DNA from: Acetobacteraceae bacterium
GTDB lineage: Bacteria > Pseudomonadota > Alphaproteobacteria > Acetobacterales > Acetobacteraceae
Length of the DNA: 64,000 nucleotides
Assembly: GCA_022842185.1 (NCBI GenBank)
Contig: JALHQB010000019.1
Location: 1-64,000 of the forward strand
Reading direction: 5' to 3'
Position numbers and translations under genes: made by a program. The notes under the pieces are model-generated. The model was not told the origin of the DNA. It saw only the letters and a list, made by a program, of their open reading frames with translations, and searched no databases. Below are positions 15,669 to 24,317 of the stretch, in pieces (the stretch's first letter is position 1; every line of letters begins with the position of its first letter).

Positions 15669-17558
15669 ATGGCCGAGATCGCCTTTACGCAGGATGCAGA
15701 AACCATCACCGGCAGCGCCGGCGACGATGTCATCACCGCCTTCGCGCCCGGCGCTGCGCCCGCGACAATCGCAGCTGTACGCGTGGCCGATGGCCTGACC
15801 GGTCCGGTCGCCGCCATTGCCGCGCCTGACGAATCCGGCCGGCTGTTCATCGTCGAACGCGAAGGCCTCGTGAAGGTGTTGGATCTCGCCACGGGGACCA
15901 TCGCCGCCACGCCGGCGCTCGACCTCATTGGCCAGTTGCCGACCGAGGGCGAACAGGGGCTGCTGGGCCTGTCCTTCCATCCCGACTTCGCGGCGAATGG
16001 ACGCTTCTTCGTCTTCCTCTCGCAGCTGGATGGCACCAGCGCAATTCGCGAATACAGCCTCGGCGACGATGGCGTCGCGATCGACGGCAGCGAACGGACC
16101 ATCATCGAGATCCCGCAGCCGGACTACACCAGGCACAAGGGTGGCTGGATCGCCTTTGGCCCGGACGGGATGCTGTACGCGGCCCCGGGCGATGGTAACG
16201 GTTCGGCCGACGTGTCCGACGCTGCGCAGAACCTCGATACGCTGCTGGGCAAGGTGCTGCGTATCGATGTCGATGGCGACGACTTCGCCGCCGACCCGCT
16301 GCGCAACTACGCGATCCCGGCCGACAACCCCTTTGTCGATGGTGCAGGGCTGGATGAGATCTGGGCCTATGGCCTGCGCAACGCCTGGCGCAACGGCTTC
16401 GATTCCGCGACCGGGCAGTTGTTCATCGCCGATGTCGGCCAGGGGACGCGGGAAGAAATCAATCTCGGCGCCCCCGGTGCGAACTACGGCTGGCCGCTGT
16501 TCGAAGGCGACGTGCCCTACGCCCCGCCCGATGCATCATCCGAAGGGCTGACGGCGCCGATCCATGTCTATACCCATGCCTCCGGCGATGGGCGCGCGGT
16601 CACCGGCGGCACGGTCTATCGGGGTCCGTCGGAAGCCCTTCACGGCGCCTACATCTTCAGCGATTCCAGCAGCGCCAAGATCTTCGCGCTGCAGGACATC
16701 GACGGCGACGGAACCTGGACCCGCACGGAAGTGACCGACCTGGCCGTGCCGGATGTCGGCAGCATCGAGGACGTGGTCTCCATCGACGAAGGGCCGGATG
16801 GCGCGCTCTATCTGGTGGATTTCGGCGGTGAGATCTTCCGTCTGGACCCGGAATTGTCGGGACCGGAGGATGGCGCTGATCTGGTGTTCGGCGATGCGGG
16901 GCGTGACCGCATCTATGGCGGCGGCGGGGCCGACACGCTGTTGGGCGGCAGCGATGCCGACACGCTGTTCGGCATGGACGGCGATGATCGCCTGGAAGGC
17001 GGCGAAGGCTTGGACATGCTGCGCGGGGGCACGGGCGACGACCTCTATCTGGTCGATCGCGGCGAAGATCGTGTCATCGAAAGCGCGGATGCGGGCACGG
17101 ACATCGTCATCGCCACGGGGATGGAGGGATATACGCTCACGGCGAACACCGAAGTGCTGGTGCTGACGGGTGACGCGCGGTTCGGGGCGGGCAATGCGGA
17201 GAACAACACGATCTACGGCAGCACGCTGGCCGACAGCCTGTTCGGCCAGGCGGGTGACGACTGGGTGCAGGGCAATGCTGGCGACGACTCGATGTGGGGC
17301 GGCGCCGGCAGGGACATCTTCGTGTTCCACACCGGCGACGGCGCCGACATCATCGCCGATTTCAACGTGACGGAGGACGCCTTCGCCATCGTCGGCGAAG
17401 CGGTTGCCGTGGCGACCACCGACGCCGGCATGCTGATCACCTATGGCGCCACGGACAGCGTGCTCCTGTTCGGCGTCGCGTCACTGCCGTCCGGCGCCTT
17501 GGACCTGGGCGGGATCAGCATTGGCGGAGACCTCTCGAGCGCGTCGCCCTGGGTGTAG
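15669..17558 (+). CDS. PQQ-dependent sugar dehydrogenase with RTX calcium repeats
   Basis: This 629-aa secreted enzyme joins a six-bladed glucose/sorbosone dehydrogenase beta-propeller (about 35-395) to hemolysin-type repeats. Propeller marks are GQLPTEGEQGLLGLSFHPDF, GWIAFGPDGMLYAAPGDGNG, EIWAYGLRNAWRNGFD and NYGWPLFEGD. Classic GGxGxDxLxGG-like nonapeptides follow (GGGGADTLLGGSDADTLFGM near 418-440; AGDDWVQGNAGDDSMWGGAG near 530-550), and a lone RTX-like unit (ITGSAGDDVITAF) opens the N-terminus. No Sec signal is seen, so type I secretion through the C-terminus is expected, but no T1SS genes are nearby. The ribosome binding site is GGGGGGA. A Ca2+-dependent extracellular sugar oxidase is the best reading. 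Confidence 0.9.
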   Translation: MAEIAFTQDAETITGSAGDDVITAFAPGAAPATIAAVRVADGLTGPVAAIAAPDESGRLFIVEREGLVKVLDLATGTIAATPALDLIGQLPTEGEQGLLGLSFHPDFAANGRFFVFLSQLDGTSAIREYSLGDDGVAIDGSERTIIEIPQPDYTRHKGGWIAFGPDGMLYAAPGDGNGSADVSDAAQNLDTLLGKVLRIDVDGDDFAADPLRNYAIPADNPFVDGAGLDEIWAYGLRNAWRNGFDSATGQLFIADVGQGTREEINLGAPGANYGWPLFEGDVPYAPPDASSEGLTAPIHVYTHASGDGRAVTGGTVYRGPSEALHGAYIFSDSSSAKIFALQDIDGDGTWTRTEVTDLAVPDVGSIEDVVSIDEGPDGALYLVDFGGEIFRLDPELSGPEDGADLVFGDAGRDRIYGGGGADTLLGGSDADTLFGMDGDDRLEGGEGLDMLRGGTGDDLYLVDRGEDRVIESADAGTDIVIATGMEGYTLTANTEVLVLTGDARFGAGNAENNTIYGSTLADSLFGQAGDDWVQGNAGDDSMWGGAGRDIFVFHTGDGADIIADFNVTEDAFAIVGEAVAVATTDAGMLITYGATDSVLLFGVASLPSGALDLGGISIGGDLSSASPWV

Positions 17559-17606
17559 CCGGAGGTCGCGCTCGCCGGCGGGGGGGCGCGCATCGGGTCG
17601 GTTGAA

Positions 17607-17646
17607 AGCGGGCGCACGCGGCGGCAATCAGCCGGGCGCGCCCGCT
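17607..17646. terminator. Long inverted repeat between convergent genes
   Basis: AGCGGGCGC (17607-17615) and GCGCCCGCT (17638-17646) are perfect 9-bp arms around a 22-nt loop, placed between the RTX dehydrogenase and the methyltransferase, which converge. It could stop transcription in both directions. There is no T-run, so intrinsic termination is uncertain. Confidence 0.4.
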
Positions 17647-17671
17647 CAGGGAATCGTCGGCAGGATCAGCA

Positions 17672-18280
17672 TCACGGCGCCCGCCGCAGCACCGCGCGCA
17701 CCACCTCCGCCAATCCCTGGTGGCGCGGACCCTCATCGAGCCTTGCGGCGCCTTCCATGACTTCCAGCACCTCCAACCCGGCGAAGTGCCGTTCCACCAG
17801 CGCGCGTGACCACAGCAAGGCGGGGTCCTTGGGGCCTCCGCTGCGGCGGCCTTCCTGCGCGGGGGTGAAGCATTCCAGCACCAGCAGCCCGCCCGGTGCC
17901 AATGCCCGCACCGCACCTTCGCAGGCCGCCGCGCGGTCCTGCGGTGGAAGATGCACGTAGATCCAGGCGATCACGTCGAAGCGCGCTTCCGGCCAGTCCC
18001 AGCACGACAGGTCGGCGGTGACGGTCGAGATCGGCACGCCGCGCCGTTCGGCCAGCGCGCCCGCCTTGGCCAGCCCCACCGCGGACCAATCGACCGACGT
18101 CGCATCCAGCCCCTGTTCGGCCAGCCAGACGCCGTTGCGTCCTTCCCCGTCGCCCACCGCCAGCGCGCGCATCCCCCGCCGCAGCCGATGCGCCTGCGAC
18201 AGCAGGAACAGGTTCGGTGCTTCCCCGAACTGGAAACCGCCACCGGCGTAGCGTTCATCCCAGGCGAGCGACGTGCTCAT
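17672..18280 (-). CDS. Class I SAM-dependent methyltransferase (TehB-like)
   Basis: The 202-aa enzyme has a SAM-binding motif I, LRRGMRALAVGDGEGRNGVW, followed by the acidic end of beta-2 (LDATSVDWS) and motif IV (FDVIAWIYVHLPPQDR), a layout similar to TehB/thiopurine methyltransferases. The substrate is unknown. Its start overlaps the stop of the M23 peptidase gene by 4 bp (ATGA at 18277-18280), so it is translated from the same mRNA, though no functional link is evident. Confidence 0.85.
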   Translation of the reverse strand: MSTSLAWDERYAGGGFQFGEAPNLFLLSQAHRLRRGMRALAVGDGEGRNGVWLAEQGLDATSVDWSAVGLAKAGALAERRGVPISTVTADLSCWDWPEARFDVIAWIYVHLPPQDRAAACEGAVRALAPGGLLVLECFTPAQEGRRSGGPKDPALLWSRALVERHFAGLEVLEVMEGAARLDEGPRHQGLAEVVRAVLRRAP

Positions 18281-19101
18281 GCCGGCAGCACCACGGGCTG
18301 CGGATCAAGGAAGGTCTGGAACCAGGAGAACGAAAAATGCAGGTGCGGCCCGGTGACGCGCCCGGTTGCCCCGGACTGCGCGATGCGATCGCCCTGTTCG
18401 ACAACCTGCCCTTCGCGCACCTCGATCACCGACAGATGCGCATAGAGCGAGTTCACCCCATGCCCATGGTCGATCACCACCAAATCCCCGAAGAAGTGAA
18501 ACGACGCCGCAAGCGTCACCCGTCCGGCCGCGATCGCCTTGAGCGGCGTGCCGGTCGGCACTGCGAAATCCAGCCCGTAATGCGGTTGCCGAGGCTGCCC
18601 ATTCAGAATCCGCCTGCTGCCATAGACGCCGGAAATGCGGCCCTGCGTGGGCGCGATGAACCGCTGCGCGAAGCCGGTCAGCGCGCTGTCGGTGGCGCGC
18701 GCGACGCCGAGCCTTTCGCGTTCGCGCAGGATGCGCTGCAGCGTCGCCTCATCGGGCGTGACCTGTCCGGGCGGCAGGCCGTTGATGCGCTGTTCGCGCC
18801 ATTGGCGGCGCGCGATGGCCAGGCGCCGATCCTCCCGCCGGTTGTCGGGATGGGTGATGGCGAGCGTCGCAGCCGGCCCGTGGTCACGGCCGAAGCCGAA
18901 GGCGAAGCCACCATCCGCGGCAACCCGCAACGCACGGCCATCGAGCGCCAGACGCGTGCCTGGTGCGGCACGGCCCGTCACGTAGCCACCCTGCGCCAAG
19001 CCGCGTTCGGTCAGCGTCACCGCGGCGGCGGGGCGGGCGAGGAGGAGGGCTGGGGCGGCAAGCAATGCGCGGCGAGGAAGGCCGGAGGGGCTTTGCCCCA
19101 T
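18277..19101 (-). CDS. M23-family (LytM) metallopeptidase, exported
   Basis: This 274-aa cell-wall endopeptidase or amidase activator has a signal peptide (RRALLAAPALLLARPAAA), a beta-rich middle, and a C-terminal LytM domain with the zinc ligands visible in HYGLDFAVP (His, Asp) and GPHLHFSF (HxH). The proposed ATG at 19101 lies within repeat copy A: its first six codons (MGQSPS) are shared with the equivalent strand of copy C, and no good ribosome binding site precedes it. Either the repeat supplies the start or translation begins at a non-ATG codon nearer the signal peptide. The frame stays open upstream through the repeat, which is not coding. Confidence 0.88.
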   Translation of the reverse strand: MGQSPSGLPRRALLAAPALLLARPAAAVTLTERGLAQGGYVTGRAAPGTRLALDGRALRVAADGGFAFGFGRDHGPAATLAITHPDNRREDRRLAIARRQWREQRINGLPPGQVTPDEATLQRILRERERLGVARATDSALTGFAQRFIAPTQGRISGVYGSRRILNGQPRQPHYGLDFAVPTGTPLKAIAAGRVTLAASFHFFGDLVVIDHGHGVNSLYAHLSVIEVREGQVVEQGDRIAQSGATGRVTGPHLHFSFSWFQTFLDPQPVVLPA

Positions 19102-19322
19102 GCGCACAAATGTATGGCGATGGTGCTCCTTGGAGAGGGGCGTCGCCCCTGTCCAAACCTCACCCCACCAAAGGCTTAAGGCCTTTGGGAACCCCCATTT
19201 TGGTGTTGAACGTCGTCGGTCGGTGCCAGGATGATCGCCCTGCGTGAAAAGCGCCAAGGTCCCGCGGTCCAGGGACCCGCTGGTCCCTGGCGGGGTGGCT
19301 TGGAGGGGCAGCGCCCCTCCAA
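19085..19322 (+). repeat. Structured intergenic repeat, copy A (short form)
   Basis: The core runs from 19132 to 19322 (191 bp). Modules in order are: a GC-rich hairpin (GGAGAGGGGCGTCGCCCC at 19132), CCCCACC followed by the palindrome AAAGGCTTAAGGCCTTT (19170-19186), a GGTGTTGAACGTCGTCGGTC block, a nested palindrome built on GTCCAGGGACC and GGTCCCTGGCGGGG, and a closing hairpin GGAGGGGCAGCGCCCCTCC (19302-19320). It lacks about 35 bp present in copies B and C. To its left (19085-19131) it still matches copy C, and that stretch includes the M23 start codon. A further degenerate pair (CCCCACCAAAGGCCCGTAGG) follows at about 19358. Confidence 0.85.
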
Positions 19323-19430
19323 TCTTCCCGCCCATGGGGATTTGCGCGTCCGGACCACCCCACCAAAGGCCCGTAGGCCTTCGGCGGGTTAGGTCCGGCG
19401 AGGGCAAGGCCCTCTCTGGTCTGTCCTTCA

Positions 19431-20879
19431 TCACAACAACGATCCCTGTTCCGGTGCTGCCCCCTTGCGGCGTGGCGGCGCACCGTCCGCCTGCGCCCGC
19501 ACATCCCCATCCGCGAAGGTCAGCCGCAGCGCCTGCCCGGCCGCGATGCGCTTGGCCGCCGTCACCGCATGCCCATCGGCGTCGCGCACCAACGCAAAGC
19601 CGCGCGCCAGGACCGACTGGTACGACGCGCTTTCCAGCCGCGCCGCCAGCCCGTCCAGCACTGCCCGCTTCTGCCGCACCAGCGCGAGTACCGGGGCGGG
19701 CGAAAGGCGCGTCAACGCGCGCGCGGTGGCCTTCGTGTCGCGCTGCCGTGCCCAGGCGGCGGACAGCCGCAGCGACAGCCCCTGCACCGCCGCGCGACGG
19801 GCCAGGATGCCCTCCCGCGGATGCGGCACGCGCAGGCCCGACAGTCCTTGCCGGCGGGCGGCAAGCAGCCCGACCAGCGCGCGCGGCAGCCGGCTGCCGA
19901 TGTCATCGACGCGCTGGCGCGATTGCGCCATCCGCGCCGGCACGTCCGGCAGTCGGCGTTCCGCCCGCAGCAGCCGCAGGCGCGTGTTGTTCAGCAGCCC
20001 CGCGGCCGCCTGGATCAGCCGAGCACCGGTCTGGGCGAGGGATGCCGCCATCTCCGCCCGCGCCGGAACCGCCAGCTCCGCGGCCGCGGTCGGCGTCGGC
20101 GCGCGGCGGTCGGAGGCGTGGTCGATCAGCGTCGTATCCGTCTCATGCCCCACGGCGCTGATCAGCGGGATGGTGCAGGCGGCGACGGCGCGCAGGACGA
20201 CTTCCTCGTTGAAGGCCATCAGGTCTTCGAGGCTGCCGCCGCCGCGCGCGACGATCAGCACGTCGGGACGCGGCACACGGCCACCCGGCGCGATGGCGTC
20301 GAAGCCGCGGATGGCGGCGGCGATCTGTTCCGCCGCGCCCTGGCCCTGCACCACCACCGGCCATAGCAGGATACGGCGGGGGAAGCGCCGCGCGATGGTG
20401 GTGCGGATGTCCTGGATGACTGCGCCCTTCTCGGAGGTCACGACGCCGATCACCAGCGGCAGGCGCGGGATCGGCCGCTTGCGTGCCTCGTCGAACAGGC
20501 CTTCGTCGAGCAGTCGCTTGCGCAGCGCCTCGATCTTCGCGAGCAGCGCGCCCGCGCCGGCATATTCCAACCGTTCGATGACCAGCTGGTACTTGGAACG
20601 GTCGGCATAAGTCGAGATGCGGCCGGTTGCGATCATCTCCACGCCGTTCTCGGGCATGGTGCCGATGTTGCGGATGGCGGTCTTCCAGATCACCGCCTCG
20701 ATCTTCGCATCCTGGTCCTTCAGCGACAGATAGGTGTGGCCGGAGGGGTAGCGTTTCAGTTCGGTGATCTCCCCGCGCACGCGCACGCGGCCGAAGGCGC
20801 CTTCCAGGGTCCGGCGGATTGCCCCGGCCAGGTCGGAGACACTGTAGTCGGGCAGGTTGCTGGTGGTCGGGGTGTCCAT
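19431..20879 (-). CDS. xseA: Exodeoxyribonuclease VII large subunit
   Basis: XseA degrades single-stranded DNA with the small subunit XseB. The 482-aa protein shows the N-terminal OB fold (VRVRGEITELKRYPSGHTYL), the catalytic-domain blocks VIGVVTSEKGAVIQDI and LIVARGGGSLEDLMAFNEE, and the hallmark ISAVGHETDTTLIDHASDRR followed by APTPTAAAE, then a long coiled-coil region (about 280-400). The C-terminal tail is basic and low complexity. It is divergent from purD with a 71-bp gap. xseB is not in the window. Confidence 0.96.
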   Translation of the reverse strand: MDTPTTSNLPDYSVSDLAGAIRRTLEGAFGRVRVRGEITELKRYPSGHTYLSLKDQDAKIEAVIWKTAIRNIGTMPENGVEMIATGRISTYADRSKYQLVIERLEYAGAGALLAKIEALRKRLLDEGLFDEARKRPIPRLPLVIGVVTSEKGAVIQDIRTTIARRFPRRILLWPVVVQGQGAAEQIAAAIRGFDAIAPGGRVPRPDVLIVARGGGSLEDLMAFNEEVVLRAVAACTIPLISAVGHETDTTLIDHASDRRAPTPTAAAELAVPARAEMAASLAQTGARLIQAAAGLLNNTRLRLLRAERRLPDVPARMAQSRQRVDDIGSRLPRALVGLLAARRQGLSGLRVPHPREGILARRAAVQGLSLRLSAAWARQRDTKATARALTRLSPAPVLALVRQKRAVLDGLAARLESASYQSVLARGFALVRDADGHAVTAAKRIAAGQALRLTFADGDVRAQADGAPPRRKGAAPEQGSLL

Positions 20880-20901
20880 TGCCCCACCCTATGCTAAGGC
20901 G

Positions 20902-20921
20902 CCCCCGTTGCGGAACGGGGG
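20902..20921 (+). promoter_or_regulatory. Hairpin in the purD leader
   Basis: CCCCCGTT (20902-20909) and AACGGGGG (20914-20921) form a perfect 8-bp stem with the stable loop GCGG, 29 bp before the purD start and 22 bp upstream of xseA on the other strand. No T-run follows on either strand, so it is more likely a leader structure or protein site than a terminator. Confidence 0.35.
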
Positions 20922-20950
20922 TGGGCGATGCGGTACGGAACGGCGGCTCC

Positions 20951-22219
20951 ATGAAAGTCCTGGTGGTCGGCGGCGGCGGTCGGGAACACGCACTGTGCTG
21001 GGCGATCGCGGCATCCCCGCTGCTGGACACGTTGTGGTGCGCGCCCGGCAATGCCGGCATCGCCGAGGTGGCGGAATGCGTGCCGATCGATTCGCTGGAC
21101 ATTACGGGGCTGGTGGGATTCGCCACCGAACGAGGCGTGGATCTGGTGGTGGTCGGCGGCGAACCGCCGCTGGTCGCCGGCCTGGCCGACGCCTGCGCCG
21201 CCGCCGGGGTCAAATGCTTCGGCCCATCCCAGGCCGCGGCGCGGCTTGAAGGCAGCAAGGCCTTCACGCGCGAAGTGGCCGATGCCGCCGGCGCGCCAGG
21301 CGCCCGTTGGCAGCAGTTCAACGACCCGGCCGCGGCGAAGGCCTATATCGGAGACGAGGGAGCGCCGATTGTGGTGAAGGCCGATGGCCTCGCTGCCGGC
21401 AAGGGTGTCGTGGTGGCCGCGACGGTCGCCGAAGCCGAAGCCGCCATCGCCGACATCATGGAATCCCGCATCCACGGCGATTCGGGCGCCACCGTGCTGA
21501 TCGAGGAATGCCTGGTCGGTCAGGAGGTATCGTTCTTCGCGCTGTGCGACGGCACCACCGCGCTGCCGTTGGGTGCGGCGCAGGACCACAAGCGCGTGGG
21601 CGATGGCGACACCGGCCCGAACACCGGCGGCATGGGGGCGTATTCGCCACCGCCGGTCTTCACCGACGCGCTGCGCGACGAGGTGATGGCGCGCATCGTC
21701 AACCCCGTGCTGGCCGAGATGGCGAAGCGCGGTACGCCGTTTCGCGGCGTGCTGTTCGTCGGGCTGATGATCACGGCGGATGGACCCCGGCTGATCGAAT
21801 TCAACGTCCGCTTCGGGGACCCGGAATGCCAGGCGCTGATGGTGCGGCTGCGGTCCGACCTGCTGCCGGCGCTGCTCGCGGCCTGCGATGGCGAATTGGC
21901 GAAGTTCGGCCTGCGGTGGGAACCGGTTCATTCGCTGGTCGTGGTCATGGCCGCGCGGGGCTATCCGGGGGCCTATGGCAAGGGGACGGAGATCCGCGGC
22001 CTGGAACGCGCCGCGCAGATCCCCGGGGTGCAGGTTTTTCATGCCGGGACCGCGCGGCGGGATGATGGCGCGCTGGTCGCCACCGGCGGGCGCGTGCTGG
22101 GCGTGACCGCCACGGGTGGGTCGCTGGCGGAGGCACAGGCCGCGGCCTATGCCGCCGTCGATGCGATCGACTGGCCAGAGGGGTTCTGCCGCCGGGACAT
22201 CGGGTGGCGGGCTTTGTAG
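20951..22219 (+). CDS. purD: Phosphoribosylamine-glycine ligase (GAR synthetase)
   Basis: PurD makes glycinamide ribonucleotide in the second step of purine synthesis. The 422-aa protein has the N-domain motif MKVLVVGGGGREHALCWAI, ATP-grasp features (PIVVKADGLAAGKGVVVA near 138-155), the family signature FNVRFGDPECQALMVRL and a C-domain. The ATG at 20951 is chosen because MKVLVVGGGG is the conserved N-terminus; the open frame upstream is not conserved-looking. Length matches the family. Confidence 0.97.
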   Translation: MKVLVVGGGGREHALCWAIAASPLLDTLWCAPGNAGIAEVAECVPIDSLDITGLVGFATERGVDLVVVGGEPPLVAGLADACAAAGVKCFGPSQAAARLEGSKAFTREVADAAGAPGARWQQFNDPAAAKAYIGDEGAPIVVKADGLAAGKGVVVAATVAEAEAAIADIMESRIHGDSGATVLIEECLVGQEVSFFALCDGTTALPLGAAQDHKRVGDGDTGPNTGGMGAYSPPPVFTDALRDEVMARIVNPVLAEMAKRGTPFRGVLFVGLMITADGPRLIEFNVRFGDPECQALMVRLRSDLLPALLAACDGELAKFGLRWEPVHSLVVVMAARGYPGAYGKGTEIRGLERAAQIPGVQVFHAGTARRDDGALVATGGRVLGVTATGGSLAEAQAAAYAAVDAIDWPEGFCRRDIGWRAL

Positions 22220-22272
22220 CGATCGGCGGCGCGCCCCCAAGCCGCCCGATCGACGTTGCAGGTGTTCAGGTA

Positions 22273-22563
22273 TCAGCCCGTCAACGCATCGATCGCCCGC
22301 GCCAGCATCACGTCCCGCACCGACAAGCCACCCGCATCATGGGTGGACAGGGTGATCTCCACCCTGTTCCACACGTTGGACCATTCCGGGTGGTGATCCT
22401 GCTTTTCCGCCAGCAGCGCGACCCGTGCCATGAAACCCCAGGCGGCGTTGAAATCAGCGAAGCGGAAGGTCCGCGTGATGGCGTCGCGATCATCCGCCAT
22501 CACCCAGTCCGGCAAATCCCGCGCCAGCGCCGTCCGCGCCTCCGCATCGAGCTTCTCGACCAT
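22273..22563 (-). CDS. Pterin-4a-carbinolamine dehydratase
   Basis: The 96-aa enzyme (PCD/DCoH, PhhB-like) dehydrates 4a-hydroxytetrahydrobiopterin in pterin recycling. The family motif [15 protein letters not shown] is clear, with the adjacent catalytic histidines, and [17 protein letters not shown] completes the fold. The start at 22563 ([10 protein letters not shown]) has an AGGAGG ribosome binding site at 7-nt spacing, which rules out the longer open frame. It is divergent from the metallopeptidase gene. No phenylalanine hydroxylase is visible nearby. Confidence 0.93.
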   Translation of the reverse strand: MVEKLDAEARTALARDLPDWVMADDRDAITRTFRFADFNAAWGFMARVALLAEKQDHHPEWSNVWNRVEITLSTHDAGGLSVRDVMLARAIDALTG

Positions 22564-22618
22564 CGCCAACCCTCCTGTTCCGCTTGACGGCGCCCCGATG
22601 CGCCCCGCATGACGCGCC

Positions 22619-23011
22619 ATGCGCTTCACCACACCGCCCGGCCTCGATGACCTCGTGGAGATGGCCGAACACGCCCTCGCCGCCATTCCGCAGCCGCTGC
22701 GGGACCTGGTGCGCGGCACCGCCATCCTGGTCGAGGATGTGCCCGATGACGAGACCGTCGAGGAGATGGGCCTCGACAGCCCCTGGGAACTGACGGGCCT
22801 GTACCAGGGCGTGCCGCTCACCCTCAAATCAGGCGGCGACATCGCCAGCGAACCGGACCGAATCCTGCTGTATCGCGAACCGATCCTGCTTGAATGGATC
22901 GAAACCGGCGAGGATCTGTTCCGCCTGGTCCGCAATGTCCTGATCCATGAGATCGGGCACCATTTCGGCCTGTCGGACGACGATATCGACCGGCTGGAAA
23001 ATGATGACTGA
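22619..23011 (+). CDS. Zincin-like metallopeptidase (PF06262/DUF1025)
   Basis: This 130-aa single-domain protein ends with the zinc motif [20 protein letters not shown], characteristic of the minimal metallopeptidase family PF06262. The middle holds the conserved GLYQGVPL and ILLYREPIL strands. It is cytoplasmic and has no signal. The physiological substrate of the family is unknown. The region shared with the divergent dehydratase gene is only 55 bp, so both promoters must overlap. Confidence 0.9.
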   Translation: MRFTTPPGLDDLVEMAEHALAAIPQPLRDLVRGTAILVEDVPDDETVEEMGLDSPWELTGLYQGVPLTLKSGGDIASEPDRILLYREPILLEWIETGEDLFRLVRNVLIHEIGHHFGLSDDDIDRLENDD

Positions 23012-23048
23012 TCCGGCGGTGGCGGGCGCGGCATAGCCACGCCCATCG

Positions 23049-24209
23049 CTACCGTGCGGGTTCGTCCTGCAACGCGCCGCGGCCCAGCACCTCCGCATTG
23101 TGCTCGCCCAGCGCCGGCGCCCCGCGGGCCGAACGCGGCCGTACCCCGTCGAAGCTGATCGGCAGTCCGACCACGCGCGGCCCGCCGCCGGGCAGCGCCT
23201 GCATCATGTCCACCGCGGTGAATTGGGCGCTGCCGGCCACCTCGCCGATGTCATTGACCGGCGCGCAGGGCACGCCCGCCGCCTCCAGCGCCGCGATCCA
23301 GGCATCCCGCGGGCGCGACTTCAGCGCTTCGGCGATCATCGGTAGCAGCACCGCCTTGTTGCGCACCCGCGCAGGGCCGCGGGCGAAGCGTTCGTCGGCT
23401 CCCCATTCCGGGTGGCCCAGCACCTGCGCGCAGCGCGCCCACAACCGGTCGTTCCCGGCCGCCAGGCACAGCGGCCGGTCGGCGCAGTCGAACACCTGGT
23501 AAGGCACGATCACGGCCCCACCCGTGCCATGCCGCGTCGGCACATCGCCGGTGGCGAGATGGTTGTTCACCTGCCCCTCCACCCAATGCACCGCCGTTTC
23601 GAACAGCGATGTATCGACCAGCCCGCCGCGGCCTGTGATGTCGCGCCGCCGCAGCGCGCCCAGCGCGCCGATCACGCAGAACATGCCGGTGCCCTTGTCG
23701 TTGATCGACGCGCCGCAGAAGGTCGGCGGGTCCTGCGGCCGGCCGGTCACGCTCATCATGCCGCCATAGGCCTGCAACAGCGGGTCGAAGCCCGGCTTCA
23801 TCATCATCGGCCCGGTCGCGCCGAAGGCCCAGATGGAACAGTAGATCAGCCGCGGATGCCGCCCGAGCATCGCCTTGGGTCCGATCCCGATCTCATCGAC
23901 CACGCCGGGGCGCAGGTTCTGGATCAGGATGTCGGCGTCCTCGCACAACCGGTGCAGCGCCTCGACATCCTCGGCCGACTTCAGGTCCAGCGTGATGGAC
24001 CGCTTGTTGCGGTTCTGCCCATGGAAATACAGGGAGGTGACGCCATCGGGGCCGAAGGGCGGGCCCCAGGCGCGCGCATCGTCGCCGCCATCGGGCTTTT
24101 CGACCTTGATCACATCGGCACCCATGTCAGCCATGATCGCGCCGGCCAGCGGCCCGGCCAGGGCCTGGCCAACCTCGATCACGCGCACACCTTCCAGCGG
24201 CAGATTCAT
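23049..24209 (-). CDS. CaiB/BaiF family CoA-transferase (class III)
   Basis: This 386-aa enzyme transfers CoA between carboxylic acids. The motifs are [60 protein letters not shown] and [20 protein letters not shown]; the Asp in the last is the likely catalytic residue. The start at 24209 is where family similarity begins; the frame is open further upstream but reads unlike protein. It stands alone between convergent and divergent neighbours, so the substrate cannot be inferred. Confidence 0.92.
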   Translation of the reverse strand: MNLPLEGVRVIEVGQALAGPLAGAIMADMGADVIKVEKPDGGDDARAWGPPFGPDGVTSLYFHGQNRNKRSITLDLKSAEDVEALHRLCEDADILIQNLRPGVVDEIGIGPKAMLGRHPRLIYCSIWAFGATGPMMMKPGFDPLLQAYGGMMSVTGRPQDPPTFCGASINDKGTGMFCVIGALGALRRRDITGRGGLVDTSLFETAVHWVEGQVNNHLATGDVPTRHGTGGAVIVPYQVFDCADRPLCLAAGNDRLWARCAQVLGHPEWGADERFARGPARVRNKAVLLPMIAEALKSRPRDAWIAALEAAGVPCAPVNDIGEVAGSAQFTAVDMMQALPGGGPRVVGLPISFDGVRPRSARGAPALGEHNAEVLGRGALQDEPAR

Positions 24210-24317
24210 CGACGCTTCACTCCCGTTTCGATGCCCCGACCGCGAGCATAGGCGCTTGGCGGCACACGGCCAGGGTGCAGCCTTGCCGGCCGGCGCGGCC
24301 AAGGCTACGCCGCTGGC

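Noticed and set aside
19102..19434. An N-terminal extension of the M23 peptidase through repeat A
   Set aside because: The residues come from the repeat hairpins, the same peptide appears opposite copies B, C and D, and no signal peptide would remain at the N-terminus.
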